Source of the DNA: Bacteroidota bacterium
GTDB taxonomy: Bacteria > Bacteroidota > Bacteroidia > Chitinophagales > Chitinophagaceae
Length of the DNA stretch: 39,276 bases
Assembly: GCA_029555415.1 (NCBI GenBank)
Contig: JAKPSI010000049.1
Span: 1-39,276 of the forward strand
Direction: 5' to 3'
Below are positions 8,168-14,871 of the stretch, piece by piece (the first letter of the stretch is position 1; every line of letters begins with the position of its first letter). Below the pieces are notes generated by a model. It worked only from the letters and a program-made list of their open reading frames with translations. It searched no databases and was not told the origin of the DNA. The translations under genes and the position numbers were made by a program.

Positions 8168-9577
8168 TTAATAACTCAGTTTGAATCCCGCTGCATACTG
8201 CGCGGTAAAATCCTTCGGTAACGTGATCTCGATCTGGTCACCGGCTTTTTTCCATTTCAATGTCTTGTGTCCCGCCATCCATTCCACTTTTTTCAGGTTG
8301 TCACGGATCAGCGGAATGCGGATCGTACCGCTCAGCGTTTCCTTGTCCTCCAACAGTTGAAATGCATAAATAGTTTGGTGGTCCTTGCTCTCCGTAAAAC
8401 AGGTCTTGTCTTTTTGATATGGAGCGATCGCCCTTGTGCTGTAGATCCCTTCACTGTTGCCTTTCATCCAGGCACCGATCTCCTGCAATCTGGTATAGGC
8501 TTCCGCATGCCATTCGCCATCCGGGCCAGGACCGATATTGAGCAGGTAGTTCCCACCGCGTGAAACGATCTCCACTAAATTATGGATGATCTGTCCCGCG
8601 GGCTTGTATGTATCATTCGGTACATAACTCCAGCTGCCCGCCATGGTCATGCAGGTTTCCCATGGATAGGGCAGGGGCTTTTTCGGGATCTCCTGTTCAG
8701 GTGTGTGATAATTTTCAAATGGTCCGGGTACCCAGCGGTCCACAATGATGATCCCTGGCTGCTGTTCGCGGCACATCTTCGCGATGCGCGGCATGTTCAC
8801 ATCCTGGCCATGCGGCAGGTTCCGTTCCCATTCCACATTACGGTCGATCGTGGAATCAGGACGCACCCAGCCACCATCCAGCCAGAGGATATCCACTTTG
8901 CCATAACCCGTCATCAGTTCTTTGATCTGGTTGTAGGTGAAGTCCTGGAATTTTTTCCAGCGCTCCGGGTATTTATCAATGGCGTAATTCACGTTACGGT
9001 CCTTCGGCGGAAAATAAGGCCACCAGTAATGCTCATTGTGCCAGTCGGGCTTGCTGAAATAAGCACCTACAGAGATCCCTTCCTTGCGGAACGCGTTGAA
9101 AATTTCTTTGGTCACATCTGCGCGCGCATTGTTATGATAAGGCACCCAGTCGGCCGTGATCTTGTAATCCGTTTGTTTGGTATCGAACATGTTAAAGCCG
9201 TCGTGGTGCTTGGTCGTAAAGACCATATACCGCATCCCCGCTGCTTTTGCGGCGGCGGCCCATTTTTCAGGATTGAACAAAGAGGGGTTGAAGGACTTGC
9301 CCAGTGCCTCATATTCTTTTTTATAGGAGAAGTAATCACTGTAGTTGCCGCGTTTTCTTTCGGTCCAGCCTTCGTCTTCCGGGCACAGACTCCAGGATTC
9401 CACGATGCCCCATTCGGAATAAGGACCCCAGTGCATGAGCAGCCCGAATTTCCAGTCCTTCCATTCTTCCAGTTTCTGCAAGGCTTGCGGATCGGTCTCG
9501 GCCACAAAAGGATAATTTTCCTGGGCCTGTGAACGGAGGACGACCGATAAAAATAAAAGGAGGAGGATCTTTTTCAT
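8168..9577 (-). CDS. GH29 alpha-L-fucosidase, secreted
   Basis: This is a 469-residue glycoside hydrolase family 29 enzyme that removes terminal alpha-L-fucose from glycans by a retaining mechanism. A signal peptide ends near QAQ. The characteristic motifs are in order: GLLMHWGPYSEWG (residues 45-57), MVFTTKHHDGFNMFD (118-132, the substrate-binding His pair), DILWLDGGW with Asp234 as the predicted nucleophile, and GGNYLLNIGPGPDGEW in the later part of the barrel. A short beta-sandwich tail of about 90 residues follows. No SusC/SusD pair is adjacent, so it is not in a typical polysaccharide utilisation locus. The acylase gene follows on the same strand. Confidence 0.95.
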   Translation of the reverse strand: MKKILLLLFLSVVLRSQAQENYPFVAETDPQALQKLEEWKDWKFGLLMHWGPYSEWGIVESWSLCPEDEGWTERKRGNYSDYFSYKKEYEALGKSFNPSLFNPEKWAAAAKAAGMRYMVFTTKHHDGFNMFDTKQTDYKITADWVPYHNNARADVTKEIFNAFRKEGISVGAYFSKPDWHNEHYWWPYFPPKDRNVNYAIDKYPERWKKFQDFTYNQIKELMTGYGKVDILWLDGGWVRPDSTIDRNVEWERNLPHGQDVNMPRIAKMCREQQPGIIIVDRWVPGPFENYHTPEQEIPKKPLPYPWETCMTMAGSWSYVPNDTYKPAGQIIHNLVEIVSRGGNYLLNIGPGPDGEWHAEAYTRLQEIGAWMKGNSEGIYSTRAIAPYQKDKTCFTESKDHQTIYAFQLLEDKETLSGTIRIPLIRDNLKKVEWMAGHKTLKWKKAGDQIEITLPKDFTAQYAAGFKLSY

Positions 9578-9598
9578 ATGAACCCTTTTAGTGTTGGA

Positions 9599-9629
9599 TT
9601 GTTAGCAATGAAGATAATTGATAACTTTG
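9599..9629 (+). promoter_or_regulatory. Candidate Bacteroidota-type promoter of the small membrane protein gene
   Basis: TTG at 9599-9601 and TAACTTTG at 9622-9629 are separated by 20 bp and match the primary sigma-factor consensus of the phylum (TTG, then TAnnTTTG). The gene's ATG lies only 12 bp after the box, so the mRNA would have a leader of just a few bases. Confidence 0.6.
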
Positions 9630-9641
9630 AACCTCGTAAAT

Positions 9642-9803
9642 ATGGGTGTACTCAGACAATTAGGCGAATATTTGTTCCTGAAAAAGAAGGATCCCGACAG
9701 GCCGAAAAGCCAGTGGATCGGTTATATGCATGGCATCAACAGGATCAGTCTTTTCCTGTTCATCCTCTGCCTCATCATCCTGGCCATTAAATTACTGCGC
9801 TAA
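9642..9803 (+). CDS. Small DUF6728-like single-pass membrane protein
   Basis: The ATG at 9642 gives 53 residues: a short N-terminal helix MGVLRQLGEYLFLKKKDPDR, a polar loop with MHGINRIS, and one hydrophobic helix ending in KLLR. Length, the FLxKKDP pattern and the MHGxNRIS motif recall DUF6728, a tiny protein widespread in the phylum with no known role. A frame beginning with TTG at 9618 adds eight residues but overlaps the promoter, so it is unlikely. The stop lies inside the 3' end of lpxB: the two convergent genes share 12 bp. I am fairly sure that it is a real gene, less so of the family name. Confidence 0.65.
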   Translation: MGVLRQLGEYLFLKKKDPDRPKSQWIGYMHGINRISLFLFILCLIILAIKLLR

Positions 9804-10904
9804 GAATTTCACAATGGAAAGGGCGGCTTTCTCGGAAGCATCGCCACCCTGGTGCAGCAGCTCACGCAAGGCTGCGTAATCCGCTTTGATCCGGCTGCGG
9901 TAGGTTTCATCATGCAACAACAACTCCAGTTCTTTCCGGAGATTCTCTGTTGTCATATCGTCCTGGATCATTTCCTTCACCACCAGTTTATCCATGATCA
10001 GGTTCACGAGACAGATATATTTGATATCCACCACCCGCTTCCCGATCTGGTAGGAGAGCCAGGAGGCTTTATAGCACACCACTTCCGGCACACCGAATAA
10101 AGCAGTTTCCAGAGTAGCAGTACCCGATGTCACCAATGCCGCATCCGCTTTCGATAACAGATCATAGGTCTTGTTCTGCAATAAACTCACATTCGGATAA
10201 GGCGCCATCAGCGGCGCATAAAACCCCGGATCCATGCCCGGCGCTCCCGCCACGATGAACTGATGATCGGGAAAATATTTGCTCACTTCCAGCATCACCG
10301 GCAGCTTCTTTAATATCTCCTGCTTCCTGCTCCCCGGCAATAACGCAACGATCCGGTTTACCCCTTGTGGCTTGTGGCTTGCAGTTTGCAGCCCTTCCTT
10401 TTGAATAGCTTCAATCAACGGATGACCTACGTATTCTACTTCCCATTCCCAATTTTTTTTGAAATACTCTTTTTCGAAAGGAAGTATAACAAGCATCCTA
10501 CTGATACACTCTTTCATCATCTTCACCCTTCCCGCCTTCCACGCCCAAACCTGCGGACTGATATAATACACCACTTTAATGCCCTGTTCCTTCGCCCATT
10601 TGGCAATGCGGAGGTTGAAGCCGGGATAATCGATCAGGATGAGAGTATCAGGTTTGTGTTGCAGGATATCTTCCTTGCAGAACGCAAGGTTGCGGAAGAT
10701 GGTACGCAGGTTCATGATCACTTCGCTGAATCCCATGAAAGCCAGTTCCCGGTAGTGTTTCACGAGGGTGCCGCCGGCAGCCTGCATCTTATCACCGCCC
10801 CAGCAGCGGATCACAGCATCGGGGTCGTGACGGCGCAGAGCATGGATCAGGTTACTGCCATGCAGGTCACCGCTCGCTTCGCCGGCTATGATGTAATAAT
10901 TCAT
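9792..10904 (-). CDS. lpxB: Lipid-A-disaccharide synthase LpxB
   Basis: LpxB joins UDP-2,3-diacylglucosamine and lipid X to form the lipid A disaccharide at the inner membrane; it is a GT19 glycosyltransferase. The 370 residues begin with MNYYIIAGEASGDLHGSNLI, followed by FMGFSEVI, LILIDYPGFNLRIAKWA, YYISPQVWAWKAGRV, the VGHPL motif, IVALLPGSRKQEI and ATLETALFGVPEVVCYK, all typical. The stretch between VGHPLIEAIQ and IVALLPGS (about residues 165-190) is encoded partly by a 7-bp tandem repeat at 10364-10391 and does not look like the usual linker. It is 13 bp after the CocE-type gene. A TATTTTTG box just before the ATG might give extra expression. Confidence 0.96.
   Translation of the reverse strand: MNYYIIAGEASGDLHGSNLIHALRRHDPDAVIRCWGGDKMQAAGGTLVKHYRELAFMGFSEVIMNLRTIFRNLAFCKEDILQHKPDTLILIDYPGFNLRIAKWAKEQGIKVVYYISPQVWAWKAGRVKMMKECISRMLVILPFEKEYFKKNWEWEVEYVGHPLIEAIQKEGLQTASHKPQGVNRIVALLPGSRKQEILKKLPVMLEVSKYFPDHQFIVAGAPGMDPGFYAPLMAPYPNVSLLQNKTYDLLSKADAALVTSGTATLETALFGVPEVVCYKASWLSYQIGKRVVDIKYICLVNLIMDKLVVKEMIQDDMTTENLRKELELLLHDETYRSRIKADYAALRELLHQGGDASEKAALSIVKFLAQ
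10364..10391. repeat. Degenerate heptamer tandem repeat inside lpxB
   Basis: Four consecutive 7-bp units, CTTGTGG, CTTGTGG, CTTGCAG and TTTGCAG, lie within the lpxB coding sequence. They encode (on minus) part of the variable linker between the two Rossmann domains. The 28-bp length is not a multiple of three, so flanking bases must keep the frame. Compare the intergenic heptamer array at 22431-22463. Confidence 0.85.
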
Positions 10905-10917
10905 GGTACAAAAATAC

Positions 10918-12756
10918 TCAATCCTGCATCACCGGCAGTTCGATGTACGTAGCGAATTTGTTATTGAAATAGACACGCTGCTCGGCCTTGATGAAATCCG
11001 TTTCTTTCGCTTCAAAGATATTCGGAACGAATTTTTGCGGATTACGGTCGATCACCGGGAACCAGGTACTCTGCACCTGGATCATGATGCGGTGTCCTTT
11101 TTTGAATGTATGATTGATATTGTGCAGGTCGATCGTGAATGCCGTCGGTTGGTTGGGTACCAGTGCTTCCGGTTTTTCAAAACTCTTGTGGAAGCGGCCG
11201 CGGATGACTTCCATCGCCACCGGCAACTGGTAACCACTCATGAGTTTATTATCAGGATCGAAATCCGGATACACATCGATCAGTTTCACCACCCAGTCCG
11301 CATCGGTACCACTCGTACTCGCGAACAGATGCGCGGTGATCGGACCTGTAACGGTCAGATCTTTCACCAGTGAATCCATCGTGAAGTTCAGCACATCGGG
11401 TCTGGTGGTCACGAAGCGCTGATCCTCCACCTGCCAGGGTTTCCAGCGGCTGCCCGGACCATATGTTGCTTCAATGGGCAACGCGCGGTAGGGCACAGGA
11501 TGCGCGGGATCGCTGGTATAGCTGCTGTAGCCGGTTGCAGCGGCCGGTGCATTGAAGCTTGCTTTGTTATTCGGTGCGGCATATAATTTTTTCGTCACCG
11601 CTTTTTTCGGCGGCCATGTATCATAAGTTTTCCATTGATTGCTGCCGGTCTGGAAACAATACGCTTCATTGAATTTGCCATCACCTTTTCCTTTCAACCA
11701 GTAGTCGAACCATTTTTTCTGCAGGTCCTGGAACCAGGTACCGGTATGACTGCCGAATGCGATCTTACCCAGACTATCCGCTTTGCCCTTGCCCCATTGG
11801 CCGTGATTCCAGGGACCGAGTACAAGGAAGTTGCGGTTGAATGAATCTTTTTGTTCCATGTGATTATACATGATCTGTGGACCGTTGATGTCCTCCTGAT
11901 CATAATAACCGCCCACATGCAGTTGCGGGATCTGCGGGTATTTCACATAATTCAGCGGAGAATTCTTCTGCCAGAACGCGTCGTAATTCGGATGCTGTAC
12001 GAAATTGTTCCAGGTGGGTACTTTGTTATGGAAATATTTTTCATTCACATTTTTCAGGGAGCCGAGTTGCAGGTACCAGTTGTAGAGATCGAACTGCGGA
12101 AAAGGAAAATCACTGTCCGTCGTTTTATCATATTCCACTTCATAGGTGTACTCCATGCCATAGCTGAGACGGAAAGCACCGTTGTGGTGGAAGTCGTCAC
12201 CTAAGAACAGATCTCCCATACAAGCCTGTTCGGATGCGGCTTTCAGGGCAGGGTGCGGATCCACGGAACCAACGAGTGCGAGCCATCCGGGATAGGAAAT
12301 CCCGAAGATGCCGGCCTTGCCGTTATTGTTCGGAACGTTCTTCACCAGCCAGTCGACCGCGTCCCAGGTATCGGTACTTTCATCCACCTTACCCGCTTCC
12401 AGTGCGTGAATAAGTGGCTGATGGATCTCCATATTGCCTTCGCTCTTGTATTTACCCCGGATGTCCTGATACACGAAGATGTATCCTTCCTTCGCCATGT
12501 TACCATAATACGGGACCTGCGTGAGGTCCCAGGTACTGTCCTCCGCCAGCGGCAGATCCGCGCCATACGGTGTACGGGTGATGAGGATGGGAACGGGGCG
12601 GTCCAGCCCAACGGGCGACATGATGACGGTGAACAGTTTCACGCCATCGCGCATCGGGAGCATGACGCTGTGCTTACGGTAAAGCGTAAATGTTTTTTCC
12701 TGGGCCGTTGCAGCAAACGTGTTGAGCAACAGCAGGGCGAAGAACCATTTTTTCAT
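10918..12756 (-). CDS. CocE/NonD family secreted hydrolase (S15 X-Pro dipeptidyl-peptidase type)
   Basis: The 612-residue protein has a signal peptide ending in TAQ and the two-domain build of CocE-like alpha/beta hydrolases. The catalytic domain shows LPMRDGVKLFTVI, RTPYG, VYQDIRGKYKSEG, and the nucleophile elbow GIFGISYPGW with Ser154; DxxG and GPWNHGQWGK provide the expected acid and His region. A C-terminal jelly-roll domain (about residue 400 on) contains LTVTGPITAHLFASTSGTDADW, as in cocaine esterase and glutaryl-acylases. Substrates may be peptides with penultimate Pro, or esters and amides. It sits in a run of minus-strand genes from surE to lpxB. Confidence 0.93.
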   Translation of the reverse strand: MKKWFFALLLLNTFAATAQEKTFTLYRKHSVMLPMRDGVKLFTVIMSPVGLDRPVPILITRTPYGADLPLAEDSTWDLTQVPYYGNMAKEGYIFVYQDIRGKYKSEGNMEIHQPLIHALEAGKVDESTDTWDAVDWLVKNVPNNNGKAGIFGISYPGWLALVGSVDPHPALKAASEQACMGDLFLGDDFHHNGAFRLSYGMEYTYEVEYDKTTDSDFPFPQFDLYNWYLQLGSLKNVNEKYFHNKVPTWNNFVQHPNYDAFWQKNSPLNYVKYPQIPQLHVGGYYDQEDINGPQIMYNHMEQKDSFNRNFLVLGPWNHGQWGKGKADSLGKIAFGSHTGTWFQDLQKKWFDYWLKGKGDGKFNEAYCFQTGSNQWKTYDTWPPKKAVTKKLYAAPNNKASFNAPAAATGYSSYTSDPAHPVPYRALPIEATYGPGSRWKPWQVEDQRFVTTRPDVLNFTMDSLVKDLTVTGPITAHLFASTSGTDADWVVKLIDVYPDFDPDNKLMSGYQLPVAMEVIRGRFHKSFEKPEALVPNQPTAFTIDLHNINHTFKKGHRIMIQVQSTWFPVIDRNPQKFVPNIFEAKETDFIKAEQRVYFNNKFATYIELPVMQD

Positions 12757-12794
12757 ATTCTGTTCTTTATTAAAAGCGAAGAAAAAGGTCCTGA

Positions 12795-13106
12795 TCAGTT
12801 CAGGATCTTCAATACCAGTATCGCGATACCATAGATCAGGGTAACGAGGAAGATCCCTTTGGCGGTCTTGTCACGCTGCGTATTCACATATATGGTGAAC
12901 AGCACCACGTTGGCCAGCAGGGAAAGCGAGCCGATGGAAGTGAGCAGCTTGTTGGTGTTGATGAACAGGTCGAAGAATTCACCGAGACTGAGTCCGCTGA
13001 AATCTGTTTTCACGTATTTGATCACGAACAATCCTAGTACAGGTCCGACAAGACCCAGTACCAGTCCGAGTTTGAGGTTGTCTTTAGTGAAGATCAGCTT
13101 TGCCAC
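12795..13106 (-). CDS. Small conserved membrane protein next to surE
   Basis: The 103-residue protein is hydrophobic with three likely membrane helices, around residues 12-32, 50-72 and 80-101; between the first two lies KYVKTDFSGLSLGEFFDLF. Its start overlaps the end of surE by 13 bp, a strong sign of translational coupling in one operon. It resembles the short membrane proteins that often accompany surE or lpxB in this phylum, but I cannot name a family. A role in the envelope is a guess from the neighbours. Confidence 0.75.
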   Translation of the reverse strand: MAKLIFTKDNLKLGLVLGLVGPVLGLFVIKYVKTDFSGLSLGEFFDLFINTNKLLTSIGSLSLLANVVLFTIYVNTQRDKTAKGIFLVTLIYGIAILVLKILN

Positions 13107-13912
13107 AGTTTTTCAAGTTTGGTTTTTAATGCGTAGTTGGTAAGATCGAACTGCACGGGTACCACACTCACATATTTATGGTCAAGGGCCCATACGTCGG
13201 TGTCCTTGCCTTTATCGAAATTCACGAATTCGCCCGTGAGCCAGTAATAGCGGCGGCCGTGAGGATCGGTACGTTCCAGGAAATCCTCTTCATATTTCGC
13301 GTAAGCCTGACGGCAGATGCGGATGCCTTTGAGTAATTCTTTGGGTACAGAAGGAATGTTCACATTCAGGACCGTATGCTTATCCATTTTCGTGGCCAGC
13401 ATTTTTTCAACGACCATTCTTGCGGCATAGCGTGCGCCGGTGAAATCCGCTTCGATATTGAAATCCGTTAAAGAGAAACCGGCGGAGGGAATGCTTTCGA
13501 TCGCGGCTTCAACGGCGGCGGACATCGTTCCGGAATAAATGACGTTGATACTGTGGTTGGCACCGTGATTGATCCCGCTGAGGCAGAGGTCCGGTTTGCG
13601 ATGCAGTACTTTGTCAACAGCGATTTTCACGCAATCCACCGGTGTACCTCCGCAGGAATAAGCTTCAATATCTCCGAATGTATGTACGCGGTGCAGGCGG
13701 AGGGGCTGACCGATGGTGATGGCGTGACCCATGCCGGATTGCGGCCGGTCGGGCGCCACGACAACAATCTTGCCGAGGTCCTTTACGGCTTCCACCAGAT
13801 TGATGATACCCGGCGCGGTATAGCAATCGTCATTGGTGATGAGGATGACAGGCTTATCGCGTTTGATTGTTGCGGCTTTTTTAGCGGCAGGTTTGGATTT
13901 TGCGGTGCTCAT
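13094..13912 (-). CDS. surE: 5'/3'-nucleotidase SurE
   Basis: SurE is a metal-dependent phosphatase acting on nucleoside monophosphates and other phosphates, linked to stationary-phase survival. From the ATG at 13912 the protein has 272 residues; the frame can be extended to a TTG at 13951 but the added residues look non-coding. After a Lys/Ala-rich tail, the metal site PVILITNDDCYTAPGI appears, followed by VVVAPDRPQSGMGHAIT, YSCGGTPVDCVK and LCLSGINHGAN, where the metal-binding Asp pair, Ser and Asn are present. The residue after the Asp pair is Cys where the family nearly always has Gly. The gene leads a compact run of envelope genes. A box CATTTTTG just upstream may be its promoter. Confidence 0.95.
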   Translation of the reverse strand: MSTAKSKPAAKKAATIKRDKPVILITNDDCYTAPGIINLVEAVKDLGKIVVVAPDRPQSGMGHAITIGQPLRLHRVHTFGDIEAYSCGGTPVDCVKIAVDKVLHRKPDLCLSGINHGANHSINVIYSGTMSAAVEAAIESIPSAGFSLTDFNIEADFTGARYAARMVVEKMLATKMDKHTVLNVNIPSVPKELLKGIRICRQAYAKYEEDFLERTDPHGRRYYWLTGEFVNFDKGKDTDVWALDHKYVSVVPVQFDLTNYALKTKLEKLWQS

Positions 13913-13970
13913 ATACCCGGCAAAAATGTTTGTTTTTTCGCGGGTTACCAAAACGGGTTCTATTAAAAAT

Positions 13971-13999
13971 TTGGAAATTCTAAAATAATTAGTATTTTG
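13971..13999 (+). promoter_or_regulatory. Candidate promoter of the XRE/S24 regulator gene
   Basis: TTG at 13971-13973 and TATTTTG at 13993-13999 are 19 bp apart, close to the phylum consensus but one base short in the second box. A short imperfect dyad CTAA-N5-TTAG lies between the boxes and could be an autoregulatory site. Confidence 0.4.
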
Positions 14000-14020
14000 C
14001 GCTAAATAAATTAGGTTATT

Positions 14021-14770
14021 ATGGCAATAGCAAACCAGAACCTGAAGTACCTGCGCAAGCTCCGTGGCTGGACGCAGGAGGAATTCGCAGTGAAGCTCGG
14101 TATCAAAAGATCCCTGCTCGGCGCGTATGAGGAAGAACGTGCGGAACCCCGCATCGATGTACTGGAAGTGGTATGTGATATCTTCAAGCTGACGCTGGAT
14201 GATATCCTCCGTAAAGACCTCAGTGAATCCAAAACGAATTATCTCGCGAAGCGCCGTGCCATGAAAATGGCTTCCGGCCGCTCAGAGATCCCGTTCGTGC
14301 CGGTGAAAGCCGCGGCCGGTTATCTGGCCGGTTATGCCGATCCGGAATTCGTGGATGAGCTCAACACATTCACACTTCCCATGCTCACAGGTGGTAATTA
14401 CCGTGCCTTTGAGATCATCGGTGATTCCATGTTACCGACCCCGAGTGGTTCGGTGATCGTGGGTGAAAAAGTGAATGACCTGGAAGAAGTGAAGAACAAC
14501 ACACCTTGTATCGTGGTCTCCCGCCACGAGGGTATCGTCTATAAAAGAGTACAAAAGAATGGCCGGGTCCGTAATAAGATCACTTTGGCCAGCGATAATC
14601 CTTCATTCCATCCCTATACGGTCAACGCCGAAGATGTGCTCGAAATGTGGCAGGCCCAGGTGGTCATTTCCAAGACCAGTCAGCAACACCGCTGGGATAT
14701 GGGGCAGCTCACCAACATCATTTCTGACCTTCAGGAGCAGGTAACTGCCATGAAAAAAAGGATGAATTGA
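14021..14770 (+). CDS. LexA-like transcriptional regulator: XRE helix-turn-helix plus S24 peptidase domain
   Basis: The 249 residues consist of an XRE-type helix-turn-helix (about 5-65, with WTQEEFAVKLGIKRSLLGAYE) and a LexA/CI-type S24 domain (about 90-220). In the latter, GDSMLPT holds Ser136 and IVYKRV holds Lys175; the 39-residue spacing is close to that of the catalytic Ser-Lys pair in LexA. An Ala-Gly dipeptide at 99-100 sits 36-37 residues before the Ser, about where LexA is cut. A helical tail of about 40 residues may be a coiled coil. The protein probably represses genes until triggered by a signal such as DNA damage; whether it cleaves itself is not known. It is divergent from surE. 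Confidence 0.9.
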   Translation: MAIANQNLKYLRKLRGWTQEEFAVKLGIKRSLLGAYEEERAEPRIDVLEVVCDIFKLTLDDILRKDLSESKTNYLAKRRAMKMASGRSEIPFVPVKAAAGYLAGYADPEFVDELNTFTLPMLTGGNYRAFEIIGDSMLPTPSGSVIVGEKVNDLEEVKNNTPCIVVSRHEGIVYKRVQKNGRVRNKITLASDNPSFHPYTVNAEDVLEMWQAQVVISKTSQQHRWDMGQLTNIISDLQEQVTAMKKRMN

Positions 14771-14844
14771 GGATCAGGGCGTTAGCCCTTGAAAAACAAA
14801 TAGATATTTACTGCCGCAGCCTTCCGGACTTCGCTTCAGTCTAT

Positions 14845-14852
14845 TATATTTG
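14845..14852 (+). promoter_or_regulatory. Promoter -7 box of the DUF5916 gene
   Basis: TATATTTG is a perfect match to TAnnTTTG and lies 20 bp before the ATG. No good TTG is found at the usual distance upstream, so the -33 element is weak or absent. Confidence 0.5.
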
Positions 14853-14871
14853 TGAAGAGTAATGCCGGCAC

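Noticed and set aside
8582-9532. Long plus-strand frame of 316 codons opposite the fucosidase gene
   Set aside because: It is rich in His, Phe, Arg and Ile in the way of a shadow frame, and the minus-strand frame has all GH29 motifs.
13094-13951. SurE start at TTG 13951
   Set aside because: The added residues lie over the predicted promoter box, and ATG 13912 gives the usual start.
14776-14789. AGGGC and GCCCT hairpin after the regulator gene as a terminator
   Set aside because: The 5-bp stem has no run of T behind it, so it is too weak to call.
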